A stretch of DNA of 64,000 bases from an uncultured Aquimarina sp. (GTDB lineage Bacteria > Bacteroidota > Bacteroidia > Flavobacteriales > Flavobacteriaceae): NCBI RefSeq assembly GCF_947496855.1, contig NZ_CANMED010000002.1, positions 682,001 to 746,000 of the forward strand, written 5' to 3'. Of this stretch, positions 16,220 through 26,002 are shown in pieces; position 1 is the stretch's first letter; every line of letters begins with the position of its first letter. The notes beneath the pieces are model-generated. The model saw nothing but the letters and a program-made list of their open reading frames with translations, was not told the origin of the DNA and did not search any database. The position numbers and the translations under genes are program-made.

Positions 16220-18535
16220 TTACTGCACGTCACCAGAAATTAAAGAAAACATCTCTTTCTCTCTTTTTTCTTTTTCCTGAGCATCTATCACCGCCACTGC
16301 AGCAACATTCACCATTTCTTCAACGCTAGCACCTAATTGGAGAATATGAACAGGCTTTTTCATCCCCATCATTATGGGACCTATAGATTCTGAATTATTT
16401 AACTCTTTTAGCATTTTATATGTACTATTAGCAGAATCCAAATTAGGAAAAACTAACGTATTCACCTTACGCCCATTAAGTTTTGAAAACGGGAATTTAT
16501 CTTTCCGCATATCTCTATTTAAAGCAAAGTCCATCTGCAATTCTCCATCTACAACCAGATCAGGATAATAACGATGTAAATATGAAACTGCATCTTTTAC
16601 TTTAGAAGCATTTGGATGCTTTGATGATCCAAAATTAGCATAAGATATCATTGCTATTACAGGATCAACTCCAAACATCTCTACTGTTCTTGCTGTCATT
16701 TGAGCTATCTTAGCTAACTCTTTAGATGTAGGATCAATATTAATAGAAGTATCGCTAATAAAAAGAGGGCCTTTATTGGTCATCATTACATTCATTGTAG
16801 CAATTCTGGTAGCTCCTTTTGCCAATCCTATAAGCTCTAACATTGGTTTTAACACCGTAGGGTAGCTTCGAGAATACCCGGACAACAATGCATCTGCATC
16901 CCCCTCGTTAACCATCATAGCGGCAAAATAATTACGCTCACGCATCAATCGTTGTGCCCCATAAAGTGTTATTCCTTTTCTACTATTATCTTGCCAATAC
17001 TTCTGAGCATATCTATTTTTCCTATCAATTTCCTCATCTGTCTTAGGGTCAATAATAGTAATCCCAGCAGGATCAAAATCGATCTCCTTCATCAACTCTG
17101 TAATAATATCTTTTCGCCCTAATAATATAGGAAAAGCAATTCCTTCTTCTTTTACTGTTTGTGCCGCTTTTAAAACATCCAGATGATCTCCTTCTGCAAA
17201 AACTACTCGTTTAGGACTTAACTTAGCTCGATCAATTAACAATCTTACTAACTTATTATCATTACCCATCCGCTCTAATAGCTCACTCTCATATTTATCC
17301 CAATCTTCTATTGGCTCTGTGGCAACTCCACTTTCTATAGCCGCTTTAGCAACTGCTGGAGGTACTTTTGCAATTAATCTTGGATCAAAAGGTTTTGGTA
17401 TAATATAGTCTTTCCCAAAATTAAGTCGCGTTTCTCCGTATGCAATATTTACTTGCTCAGGAACTGGTTCTTTAGCTAAATCCGCCAAGGCTTTAACAGC
17501 GGCCATTTTCATCTCTTCATTAATAGCTGTTGCTCTAACATCAAGCGCACCTCTAAAAATAAATGGAAAACCAAGTACATTATTAACCTGATTAGGATGA
17601 TCACTTCGACCCGTAGCCATAATAATATCCTTTCGCGTTTGCACCGCTAGATCATATCTGATTTCAGGATCAGGATTTGCCATAGCGAATACAATAGGAT
17701 TATCTGCCATTGTCAATAACATTTCGGGCTCTACTAGATTAGCCATGGATAACCCAATAAAAACATCTGCATTTTTCATTGCATCTTCAAGAGTATCAAG
17801 ATCCCTATCACTTGCAAATTCAGCTTTTTCCGGAGTAAGGTTATCTCTGTCCTTACGGATCACACCTTTACTATCGGTCATTACTATATTTTCTGCTTTT
17901 GCCCCAAAGGCTTTATAGAGGCGCGTGCAAGAAACCGCTGCTGCTCCAGCTCCACTAACAACTATCTTTACTTTGGCGATATCTTTTTCTGCAATTTCTA
18001 GAGCATTTAACAGTGCAGCTGCGGAGATAATAGCTGTTCCATGTTGATCATCGTGCATAACAGGAATATCTAACTCTTCTTTAAGGCGCCTTTCTATTTC
18101 GAATGCTTCAGGAGCTTTTATATCTTCTAGATTAATTCCTCCAAAAGTTGGTGCAATATTCTTTACTGTTTCTATAAATGCATCCACATCTTTTGTGTCC
18201 ACCTCAATATCAAATACATCAATATCTGCAAAAATTTTAAACAATAATCCTTTCCCTTCCATCACAGGTTTTGATGCCTCAGGACCAATATCTCCTAACC
18301 CCAAAACTGCCGTACCGTTTGATATTACAGCTACCAAGTTCCCTTTTGCGGTATACTTATAAACATTTGCTGTATCTTTTTCTATTTCTAAACAGGGTTC
18401 AGCTACTCCAGGAGAATATGCCAATGACAAATCTCTTTGTGTTGCATATTTCTTTGTGGGTACTACTTTGATTTTACCAGGAGTAGGTTTTGCGTGATAA
18501 ATTAATGCTTCTCTTCGTTTACTTTCGATACTCAT
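16220..18535 (-). CDS. maeB: NADP-dependent malic enzyme with phosphotransacetylase-like domain
   Basis: A 771-residue MaeB-type enzyme converting malate to pyruvate and CO2 with NADP reduction. The N-terminal malic enzyme domain (about residues 1-160) includes SLAYSPGVAEPCLEI and MHDDQHGTAIISAAALLNAL; the NAD(P)-binding domain follows (VVSGAGAAAVSCTRLY). From about residue 430 there is a phosphate acetyl/butyryl-transferase domain (LLSGYSRSYPTVLKPMLELIG, FISDTSINIDPTSKELA), usually without transferase activity and used for allosteric control. Length is normal for the fused form. It is a single-gene unit with a near-consensus promoter and a terminator. Confidence 0.96.
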   Translation of the reverse strand: MSIESKRREALIYHAKPTPGKIKVVPTKKYATQRDLSLAYSPGVAEPCLEIEKDTANVYKYTAKGNLVAVISNGTAVLGLGDIGPEASKPVMEGKGLLFKIFADIDVFDIEVDTKDVDAFIETVKNIAPTFGGINLEDIKAPEAFEIERRLKEELDIPVMHDDQHGTAIISAAALLNALEIAEKDIAKVKIVVSGAGAAAVSCTRLYKAFGAKAENIVMTDSKGVIRKDRDNLTPEKAEFASDRDLDTLEDAMKNADVFIGLSMANLVEPEMLLTMADNPIVFAMANPDPEIRYDLAVQTRKDIIMATGRSDHPNQVNNVLGFPFIFRGALDVRATAINEEMKMAAVKALADLAKEPVPEQVNIAYGETRLNFGKDYIIPKPFDPRLIAKVPPAVAKAAIESGVATEPIEDWDKYESELLERMGNDNKLVRLLIDRAKLSPKRVVFAEGDHLDVLKAAQTVKEEGIAFPILLGRKDIITELMKEIDFDPAGITIIDPKTDEEIDRKNRYAQKYWQDNSRKGITLYGAQRLMRERNYFAAMMVNEGDADALLSGYSRSYPTVLKPMLELIGLAKGATRIATMNVMMTNKGPLFISDTSINIDPTSKELAKIAQMTARTVEMFGVDPVIAMISYANFGSSKHPNASKVKDAVSYLHRYYPDLVVDGELQMDFALNRDMRKDKFPFSKLNGRKVNTLVFPNLDSANSTYKMLKELNNSESIGPIMMGMKKPVHILQLGASVEEMVNVAAVAVIDAQEKEKREKEMFSLISGDVQ

Positions 18536-18563
18536 ACTAAATCAATAAAAATTGTGTGCTATA

Positions 18564-18593
18564 CAAAGGTACAAGTCTGTGCGAGATGCAAAA
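18564..18593 (-). promoter_or_regulatory. predicted promoter of malic enzyme gene
   Basis: Minus strand TTTTG (18589-18593), 17 bases, TACCTTTG (18564-18571): close to the ideal Bacteroidota promoter. The ATG at 18535 is 28 bases past the -7 box. Confidence 0.7.
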
Positions 18594-18675
18594 GGCAAAA
18601 CACAGTAATCTTCAAAAAAATTAAAACTTCAGAAAACTATCTGTCTTTTTGTGAATTATATTATGAATTCAACAC

Positions 18676-20619
18676 CTAATCAGTCTTTTTACTGAAGATA
18701 TTATCAGGGTCTACAAGTTTATCTAATTGAGATTTCAACTTTTCATCTAAAAAACTTAATCCCAACTGATACGATGCATTCATCCATCCAAATCCACTTG
18801 GCGTGATATAATCAAACTCTGTACCTACATTCCCATACTCAGCATAAACCTTATGTGTGCATTTTACAACATCATATTTCTCAGGAATAGTTCCATTATA
18901 ATTAACTGCATTTTTTGTTATCATCCATAACCAGCGATATACAAGTTCTTTTGCTTCTTCTTCATATCCATAATCAATAAGACCTCTCCAAATCATCATT
19001 TGGTGTGGCGCCCAACCGTTTGGATAATCCCATTGGCGTTGTGGCGCATTAGGATCTTCTTGATTAACAATATCAGTAGTCGCAGCAATACCGCCTTTCT
19101 GAACTAAATTATCGAACAAACTTTTTACCAAAGATGCAGCCTGTTCTTTAGTACTTAATCCTGCCCAAAGTGGATAGTAATTGGTTGCAGATTCTATTTT
19201 TTGTTTTTTCTTGGTTACAAAATTATAATCATAGAAAACTTCTTTTTCTGTATCCCACATCAAATCATTCATCCGTTTTTTCCTCTCTTCTGCTTTAGCT
19301 AGCCAAAAAGAAGAAGTATATTCTTTAGTACCTACTTCGAATTTATCCTCAAAAACCTCTCTAATCAAATAGGCGATATCCTGTTCATATTTATATAATA
19401 GACTATTTATCCCGACAGTATTTAGATTTACACAAACATCATCCAATCTATTGGATGTATCGTGACCACTTTCTCTCATAGATCGATCATGGGTAAAATA
19501 CAAATCAAGTTCCGGATCCTTTATTTCGCCAGTATTATACTTTTCTGAGAACTCCTTTAGACTACTGCTATGGTTTTTTGCATATTTATTCAAAATAAAA
19601 TCAAAATGACCCTGTTCGGTTTCAGGCGGAATACCAATCCCTTCTCCATAAAAACGACTTAATCCAGTATTTGTTAGACGCACTCCTTGTTCCATCCATA
19701 CTGTTTCATATTCTTTAATCACCATTCTTAGATTAGCTGCTATCCAATCTTTAGAAACTTGAGAATTCTGTTGATATATTTCTTTCAGCAAAGAACTAAA
19801 AAAAGGTGGTTGTGTTCTGGTGAGATAATAACTTCTATTAGCGTTCAAAATCTTCCCATAATGTTCGATTTGATACCCAAAATTATCTGCCATAGACATA
19901 GCAAGGTCAGCTCGTCCATCAATTAACAATCCTACAGATTCGAAATAACTATCCCAACCATACATCTCGTTAAACCTTCCTCCAGGAACTACAAATGGTT
20001 TGGCTTGATACTGTCCTTTATTATCCGTAGTGTGGGCTAAATTTAAAATACCTGGAATTTCATTAAGTGTCTTCACATATTCTGGTGTAATATCTTCCGG
20101 CAGTGTTATCACTTTAAGCTTAGGAATTTCTGATTTTATAGATTCGAAATACACAATAGCTTCTCGATCTTTATAAGGCACATACAATCTAAAAGTATCT
20201 GTCTCGGATTTAGTGTCTTCTAACACTTTTGCTAACCCTGCTTTATCAACCGATCTTGTGAGATTATCCCAGTATCTAGTTTTTATTAATCTTGAAATAC
20301 GATTACTTGGAGATTCAGCAATTCTATCTAAAGAAATCGTATCCTCTTTTTCGGCAATTGCCAATTCCTGAAGCAAATTAGACAACTGATATGTTCCTTT
20401 TATTTGATTCGCTTTTCCATTAGCCTCAATAAACTCAAATTGCTTTGGTCCTTTATCATCTACTGTAATTTTTTTATCTCCATCCGTATCTTCCTGTTGG
20501 ATCAACCTATCCAACGTTTCTTGGTGACCTAAATATGTTATCTTCTTCTCATTTTTACAATTGATAACCAATAAGGCGGATAAAAGGATCGTGAAATATT
20601 CAAACTTAAAATTTCGCAT
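18676..20619 (-). CDS. alpha,alpha-trehalase (GH37), predicted lipoprotein
   Basis: A 647-residue GH37 trehalase that hydrolyses trehalose to two glucose units. Both family signatures are present: PGGRFNEMYGWDSYF (about residues 211-225) and QWDYPNGWAPHQ (about residues 535-546). The N-terminus is a lipoprotein signal, with C21 following LLVIN, so the enzyme is membrane-anchored outside the cytoplasm. Residues 44-55 (DTDGDKKITVDD) look like an EF-hand/dockerin calcium loop, unusual for this enzyme. The gene follows the sodium:solute symporter by 14 bases, which points to trehalose cleavage in the periplasm and uptake of glucose. Confidence 0.93.
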   Translation of the reverse strand: MRNFKFEYFTILLSALLVINCKNEKKITYLGHQETLDRLIQQEDTDGDKKITVDDKGPKQFEFIEANGKANQIKGTYQLSNLLQELAIAEKEDTISLDRIAESPSNRISRLIKTRYWDNLTRSVDKAGLAKVLEDTKSETDTFRLYVPYKDREAIVYFESIKSEIPKLKVITLPEDITPEYVKTLNEIPGILNLAHTTDNKGQYQAKPFVVPGGRFNEMYGWDSYFESVGLLIDGRADLAMSMADNFGYQIEHYGKILNANRSYYLTRTQPPFFSSLLKEIYQQNSQVSKDWIAANLRMVIKEYETVWMEQGVRLTNTGLSRFYGEGIGIPPETEQGHFDFILNKYAKNHSSSLKEFSEKYNTGEIKDPELDLYFTHDRSMRESGHDTSNRLDDVCVNLNTVGINSLLYKYEQDIAYLIREVFEDKFEVGTKEYTSSFWLAKAEERKKRMNDLMWDTEKEVFYDYNFVTKKKQKIESATNYYPLWAGLSTKEQAASLVKSLFDNLVQKGGIAATTDIVNQEDPNAPQRQWDYPNGWAPHQMMIWRGLIDYGYEEEAKELVYRWLWMITKNAVNYNGTIPEKYDVVKCTHKVYAEYGNVGTEFDYITPSGFGWMNASYQLGLSFLDEKLKSQLDKLVDPDNIFSKKTD

Positions 20620-20633
20620 ATTTAATTATTTAA

Positions 20634-22352
20634 TTACCAGAAAAAGCCAACCAGTAGCGCAGTAACTATTAACAATATTACAGATAAAATTCTATAATTT
20701 TTATACCAAGGCAATCCTGCAAGCTCGTTAGACTCTTCTGTAAACATTTCCTTTTTATAGGTATATTCCAAAATTTGTTGTTCTGATTGAGGTTTTGTAG
20801 ATAAACTTACAACAACATGCACGATCAAACTTATCACGAAAAGCACATTAGCTTTAGCTAAAAAATGAAGCTCATTGAGCTCTGCAATAATTTCATATTT
20901 AAGAGATAAAATCATAAACAAAGCACAGGCGCCTCCTATCAATAAACTTATAAAAGCACCGTTACCATTTGCTCTTTTCCAAAACATACCTAATAAAAAT
21001 GCTGCAACAACCGGGGGGCAGGTGAACGCAATTACCAATTGCAAGTATCCCCAAAGAGAATCACTTACTTTTTCTATCACCGGCACCCATAAGGATGCTA
21101 GAACTACCAAAATCAATGTTGCAATTTGGCCAACACGAACCAATTGTTTACTTGTCATATCAGGCCTTAACTGTTTCACAAAATCCATTGTAATTAGTGT
21201 AGAAGCGGAGTTAAATGTTGCAGAAACGGACGACATCATTGCCGCCATCAACCCTGCTACTACCAATCCTAACACCCCAACTGGTAACAATTGAAACAAT
21301 AAAACTGGATAAGTTAAATTAGGACAATCTGAAAGATTCTGACACATCGTCCCATCCGGTAACGGGTAATTTAATCCCGAAATATCCAATGTACTGAATA
21401 GTAAAAGTGCCAGTACCCCAGGAACAATCATAATAAAAATAACTGGTAACTTTAAAAACCCAGCAAACAAAGCTCCCCAACGTCCATGATTTAAATCTTT
21501 TGCTCCCAGTACTCGTTGTACCATAAATTGATTATTAGCCCAAAAGTAAAACCCAAGAAGTGGTACTCCCGTGAGTAATCCCCACCAAGGCATAAATTCA
21601 TCATTATCTGGTCTAACGAGACTAAATACTTCATCGGCATTTGTAGGCATATATTTCCCTTCAGCCATACGATCTCCAAAATTCACTTCTCCTGCGGCTA
21701 ACATTATATCTAACTTATTCATCATAGCCGACCATCCTCCTCCGAGCTTATCAAACGCAAAATAAGTTAATAAACAAGATCCTATTATTAGTAAAACTGC
21801 TTGTATCACTTCTGTTTGGATTACAGAGTTTAACCCTCCGGGAATTGTATATGCGGCAGCAGCGATTGCTAATCCAATAATAATAATAGTTGATGACGTA
21901 TCAGGAAATAACAATTTTAGCACAATACTACCAACATACAATCCTGCAGCAGTATCTACCATTACGTTACCTACAACCGTAATAAAAGAAAAATAATACC
22001 GCGTCCGCTTATCATATCTTCTCTCCAAAAACTCTGGCATTGTATATACTCCTGATCTTAAATAAAACGGAAGGAAGAAAATTGCAAAAAAGATCAATAC
22101 TACCACAGCATACCACTCATAGTTATATACATTAATATTCGTTTGATACGCATCTGAAGCCAAACCCACTAAAGTAGAACTAGATATATTCGCAGAAAAC
22201 AGTGCAATCCCAACAATCGGCCAGGTCATTGTTCTTCCACCCAAAAAATAATCTTCTGAACTGCTTCGTTTTGATTTAGAAATTCCATAGATAATAATAC
22301 CAACTAAATACACTACAATTACAGTAATGTCGATATAAGATAATTCATTCAT
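20634..22352 (-). CDS. sodium:solute symporter (SSS family), probable sugar transporter
   Basis: A 572-residue SSS-family protein with about 14 transmembrane helices. N-terminal LSYIDITVIVVYLVGIIIYGI, the SEDYFLGGRTMTWPIVGIALFSANISSSTLVGLASDAY segment and the YTIPGGLNSVIQTEVIQAVLLIIGS region resemble SGLT-like sugar transporters rather than proline or pantothenate carriers. A GLMAAMMSSVSATFNSASTLITMDF stretch contains the conserved second sodium-site serines. It is first of a two-gene operon with trehalase, so glucose or trehalose is the likely substrate (inference). Promoter not evident in the 208 bases upstream. Confidence 0.9.
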   Translation of the reverse strand: MNELSYIDITVIVVYLVGIIIYGISKSKRSSSEDYFLGGRTMTWPIVGIALFSANISSSTLVGLASDAYQTNINVYNYEWYAVVVLIFFAIFFLPFYLRSGVYTMPEFLERRYDKRTRYYFSFITVVGNVMVDTAAGLYVGSIVLKLLFPDTSSTIIIIGLAIAAAAYTIPGGLNSVIQTEVIQAVLLIIGSCLLTYFAFDKLGGGWSAMMNKLDIMLAAGEVNFGDRMAEGKYMPTNADEVFSLVRPDNDEFMPWWGLLTGVPLLGFYFWANNQFMVQRVLGAKDLNHGRWGALFAGFLKLPVIFIMIVPGVLALLLFSTLDISGLNYPLPDGTMCQNLSDCPNLTYPVLLFQLLPVGVLGLVVAGLMAAMMSSVSATFNSASTLITMDFVKQLRPDMTSKQLVRVGQIATLILVVLASLWVPVIEKVSDSLWGYLQLVIAFTCPPVVAAFLLGMFWKRANGNGAFISLLIGGACALFMILSLKYEIIAELNELHFLAKANVLFVISLIVHVVVSLSTKPQSEQQILEYTYKKEMFTEESNELAGLPWYKNYRILSVILLIVTALLVGFFW

Positions 22353-22560
22353 GTGTGAAATATTTAATGCTTTTTATAATTTTAGCTTCTAAGAAATCCT
22401 AGATCCAAAAGCAACATGAGTTAAAATTGCTTAATTTTTTAGCTAAAAACCTGATGAAGATACAAGTTTCTCTTAAAATTATTAACATTATCGCATCAAA
22501 AACAGTTAAAACGATATATACAACCGTTTGTATTATCGAATCGTCAAATAATAAAAGTTT

Positions 22561-23484
22561 TTATTTCAAAAAGTCAATATTCCGACTTAATCCAGAAAAT
22601 TTAGTTCTTTTCACTGCTGATTTTTGAAATACTTTAGAAAACACTTCTTGGGTAATTTCTTCCCAATCTTTTTTAGTCATTTCTAATAATTCTGGCTTAG
22701 GATTAAAAAGAGGTTCATTGTGCGATTTAGAAAAACGATTCCATGGACATACATCCTGACACACATCACAACCAAACATCCAGTCATCAAACTTCCCTCT
22801 ATAATCAGAAGGAATTTCCTCTTTTAATTCAATGGTGAAATAAGAAATACATTTGCTGCCATCTACTACATATGGATCTACAATTGCTTGCGTAGGACAG
22901 GCATCAATACAAGCCGTACAGGTTCCACAATGGTCCGTCACAGGAGTGTCATATTCCAAATCCAAATCCACAATCAACTCTGCGATAAAATAATAAGACC
23001 CAACTTTTTGAGTTAGCAGATTGCTATTTTTACCAATCCATCCTAATCCACTTTTTGCTGCCCAAGCTTTGTCCAACACTGGAGCCGAATCTACAAAAGC
23101 TCTCCCATGTACTTCTCCTATCTGTTCTGAAATAAATTCCTGAAGTTGTCTAAGTTTTGATTTAATTACGTGATGATAATCCTGACCGTATGCATATTTA
23201 GAAATTTTAGGAGCATCTGGATCCTTTTGAGTTTCTGAAGGGAAATAATTGAGTAATAATGATATCACACTTTTAGAACCTTCAACCAGCTTGGTTGGGT
23301 CAAGACGTTTGTCAAAATGGTTTTCCATGTAAGACATTTGTCCGTGCATATTCTGGTTTAACCAATTTTCTAGACGAGGAGCTTCCTGTTCCAAAAATTC
23401 CGCCTTACTAACGCCACAGGATAGAAAACCTAAACGTTTTGCCTCGGTCTTTATTAGCTGGGTATGTGTAGCTATATTACCCAC
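22561..23484 (-). CDS. queG: epoxyqueuosine reductase QueG
   Basis: A 307-residue cobalamin- and iron-sulfur-dependent enzyme that reduces epoxyqueuosine to queuosine in tRNA. Motifs: the catalytic region [24 protein letters not shown] (about residues 130-153) and two [4Fe-4S] clusters, [12 protein letters not shown] (C186, C189, C192, C196) and [13 protein letters not shown] (C239, C242, C246). The HEAT-repeat tail of longer QueG proteins is missing, as in many Bacteroidota. It is five bases downstream of a cytochrome P450 gene, and ruvB lies upstream of that, so the three form one transcript. Confidence 0.94.
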   Translation of the reverse strand: MGNIATHTQLIKTEAKRLGFLSCGVSKAEFLEQEAPRLENWLNQNMHGQMSYMENHFDKRLDPTKLVEGSKSVISLLLNYFPSETQKDPDAPKISKYAYGQDYHHVIKSKLRQLQEFISEQIGEVHGRAFVDSAPVLDKAWAAKSGLGWIGKNSNLLTQKVGSYYFIAELIVDLDLEYDTPVTDHCGTCTACIDACPTQAIVDPYVVDGSKCISYFTIELKEEIPSDYRGKFDDWMFGCDVCQDVCPWNRFSKSHNEPLFNPKPELLEMTKKDWEEITQEVFSKVFQKSAVKRTKFSGLSRNIDFLK

Positions 23485-23489
23485 GTGTC

Positions 23490-24812
23490 TTATCTTTTTT
23501 CGAATTTTAATATCGCATTTACAGGCTTTAATGTAATTAGAGGTTTGATCTCTATTTCGGATATAGATGTCGAAATTTTATATTTTCTAACTAGTTCGCT
23601 AAGTGTATAAATCATTTCATACATCGCAAAATTACTACCTACACACATTCTCGGACCAGCTCCAAAAGGAAAATACCAATCAGAATATTCTTTTTTATTA
23701 TCAGAATGAAATCGATCAGGGTCAAACATGGTAGGATTTTTCCAGAAATTCTTATATCTGTGTATTTCAAAAAACGAGATAAGAACAGTTGTTCCTTTTG
23801 GTAATTTGATATCCTCGTATTCGTCGCTTTCTATGTTCACACGATCAGAAAAATACGCAGGCGGATATAGACGCATTGCTTCTTCAATACACTGTGCAGT
23901 ATATTTATTCTTCTGAAACTGCTCCATTAATGACAATTCTCGGGAACCAAATTCGTTAACTTCTGTAAATACTTTATTCTGAATTTCGGGGTGTAATGCC
24001 AACAAACTTAAACAAAAAGACAATGCATTAGAAGTGGTTTCATGTCCTGCAACAAACAAAATCAATATTTCATCTATCAATCTTTCATTATCCATAGAAC
24101 TGCCATCTTCATATCTTGATTCCAGCAACATATCTAATAAATCATCATAATTATCTTTTGATTTGCGTCTTTCTTCAATAATATTGTCCAGTATATCGCG
24201 AGCTTCTTGGGTTAAAGTAAGTGTGCTTTTAATTTGACCACTAAGATGAAACCACCACCTTTTATATGGCTGCCTAATTTCTCTGATCAATGATGTTTGC
24301 GCAGCTTCTGTTATATGCTGCAATCTAGCCATAGTATTACCTGTATCAGTATAACTGAACAATGATTTTGCAACTACCTTAAAAGCCAAATCATTCATCA
24401 ATGGATAAATATCAAAGGAAACATCAGGTTCTATTCTAGATAGTTCTTCGCATATTGTTTCTCTAATTGTTTTTGCAATTACATCTATCTTCTTTTTATA
24501 AAATGCTGGTTGTATAAGTCTGCGTTGTCTTAACCAATGATCTCCATTAGAGGTTAACAAACCATTTCCGATGTACTTACCTAAGTCCTTTGTCTGAAGT
24601 GGAGACTTATGATATTTTTTATGCTGATTTTGCAACATATGTTTGGCAAAACCGGCATCTCTGGTGAAGATAACTGAATTTCCAAATCCTAAATTCACTT
24701 TAAATACATCTCCATGCTTTTCGAAATTCTTATGATGAAAAGGCAAAGGGTTATTTAAAATATTTTTAGCATTTTTGAGAACTTCAAAAAACGAGACTTT
24801 AGGGATTGCCAT
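23490..24812 (-). CDS. cytochrome P450
   Basis: A 440-residue soluble P450 monooxygenase. The heme-binding loop [15 protein letters not shown] has its cysteine at about residue 390; the I-helix oxygen-activation motif is AGHETTS; the K-helix ExxR is [12 protein letters not shown]; the C-helix is [12 protein letters not shown]. The overall look is of the fatty-acid-hydroxylase-like (CYP4/CYP102-related) group rather than the CYP101 group, but the substrate cannot be told. No ferredoxin or reductase gene is adjacent. It sits between ruvB (25 bases) and queG (5 bases) in what looks like one operon, with no obvious shared function. Confidence 0.93.
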   Translation of the reverse strand: MAIPKVSFFEVLKNAKNILNNPLPFHHKNFEKHGDVFKVNLGFGNSVIFTRDAGFAKHMLQNQHKKYHKSPLQTKDLGKYIGNGLLTSNGDHWLRQRRLIQPAFYKKKIDVIAKTIRETICEELSRIEPDVSFDIYPLMNDLAFKVVAKSLFSYTDTGNTMARLQHITEAAQTSLIREIRQPYKRWWFHLSGQIKSTLTLTQEARDILDNIIEERRKSKDNYDDLLDMLLESRYEDGSSMDNERLIDEILILFVAGHETTSNALSFCLSLLALHPEIQNKVFTEVNEFGSRELSLMEQFQKNKYTAQCIEEAMRLYPPAYFSDRVNIESDEYEDIKLPKGTTVLISFFEIHRYKNFWKNPTMFDPDRFHSDNKKEYSDWYFPFGAGPRMCVGSNFAMYEMIYTLSELVRKYKISTSISEIEIKPLITLKPVNAILKFEKR

Positions 24813-24837
24813 ACTTTTATTTTTTTACTAAACTGAG

Positions 24838-25860
24838 TTAGAACAATCCTCCTTGGATTCCACCTTTTACTCGTCCTAGATGTTTATAAGCTGCTTCCGT
24901 TACTTCTCTACCTCTGGGTGTACGCATTATAAACCCTTGTTGAATCAAAAAAGGTTCATATACTTCCTCAATAGTTTCAGCACTTTCACTTACGGCTGTT
25001 GCAATGGTTGTTAACCCTACTGGACCACCTTTGAACTTATCAATCATTGTGGCTAAGATTTTATTATCCATTTCATCAAGACCGTGTGCATCCACATTAA
25101 GGGCTTTAAGAGCAAATTTAGAAATCTCTATATCAATTTTACCGTTCCCTTTAATCTGTGCAAAATCACGCACCCTACGCAGTAAAGCATTCGCTATTCT
25201 TGGAGTTCCTCTGCTTCTTCCTGCAATTTCAATCGCAGCTTCCATAGAAACTGGAACATTTAATATATGTGCACTTCTTTCTACGATAGTAGCTAACAAC
25301 TCTGTAGTGTAGTATTGTAATCTGGATTGAATACCAAAACGAGCTCGCATCGGTGCTGTTAACAAACCTGATCTGGTTGTTGCTCCAACTAAAGTAAAAG
25401 GATTCAAGTTAATCTGAACTGTACGCGCATTTGGCCCACTTTCGATCATTATATCGATTTTGTAGTCCTCCATTGCCGAATAAAGATACTCTTCTACGAT
25501 TGGACTCAATCGATGAATTTCATCTATAAACAATACATCTCTATCATCAAGGTTGGTTAATAACCCTGCTAAATCACCTGGCTTATCTAATACTGGACCA
25601 GAAGTAACTTTAATCCCTACCCCTAATTCATTAGCCAGAATATGTGCCAGTGTAGTTTTACCTAAACCTGGAGGTCCATGAAACAACGTATGATCAAGCG
25701 CCTCATCTCTCAAATTTGCTGCTTGAACGAAAATTTTTAGGTTTTCAAGCACCTGATCCTGTCCTGCAAAATCTTCAAAAGCTAAAGGCCTTAATGCTCT
25801 TTCTATATCTAGATCTTCATTAGAAAAATTATCACTTGACGGATTAAGGTTTTCGTTCAT
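24838..25860 (-). CDS. ruvB: Holliday junction DNA helicase RuvB
   Basis: A 340-residue AAA+ motor of branch migration. Walker [20 protein letters not shown], Walker [13 protein letters not shown], sensor 1 [11 protein letters not shown] and arginine-finger/sensor 2 region [21 protein letters not shown] are all present, and the C-terminal winged helix ends [23 protein letters not shown]. Length is standard. It forms hexamers on either side of RuvA-bound junctions. First gene of a ruvB-P450-queG transcript; a -7-like box lies about 50 bases upstream. Confidence 0.97.
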   Translation of the reverse strand: MNENLNPSSDNFSNEDLDIERALRPLAFEDFAGQDQVLENLKIFVQAANLRDEALDHTLFHGPPGLGKTTLAHILANELGVGIKVTSGPVLDKPGDLAGLLTNLDDRDVLFIDEIHRLSPIVEEYLYSAMEDYKIDIMIESGPNARTVQINLNPFTLVGATTRSGLLTAPMRARFGIQSRLQYYTTELLATIVERSAHILNVPVSMEAAIEIAGRSRGTPRIANALLRRVRDFAQIKGNGKIDIEISKFALKALNVDAHGLDEMDNKILATMIDKFKGGPVGLTTIATAVSESAETIEEVYEPFLIQQGFIMRTPRGREVTEAAYKHLGRVKGGIQGGLF

Positions 25861-25910
25861 TTTTACAATTAGCTTTTTTTGAAGATAACAGGCTTCCTTT
25901 GTATACCTAA

Positions 25911-25918
25911 CAAAGATA
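25911..25918 (-). promoter_or_regulatory. predicted -7 element for ruvB transcript
   Basis: TATCTTTG on the minus strand fits TAnnTTTG, about 50 bases before the ruvB ATG. No well-spaced -33 box is seen. A weak 7-bp hairpin (AAATAAG/CTTATTT, 25944-25962) just to its right may end the preceding lipoprotein operon. Confidence 0.4.
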
Positions 25919-26002
25919 ACAGAAAAAGAAAAGACTCTGTTACAAATAAGTCTTGCTTATTTTAGTTAAATCATTTCTTAATAACTAAATCACAGTTAAA
26001 AT

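Noticed and set aside
22427..22627. 66-codon plus-strand frame between SSS transporter and queG
   Set aside because: It overlaps the queG end, has no promoter or recognisable motif, and reads like AT-rich noise.
25944..25962. Hairpin AAATAAG/CTTATTT as terminator of the lipoprotein operon
   Set aside because: Only A/T-rich 7-bp stem with a weak U tract, and it is near the ruvB promoter; left as a remark only.
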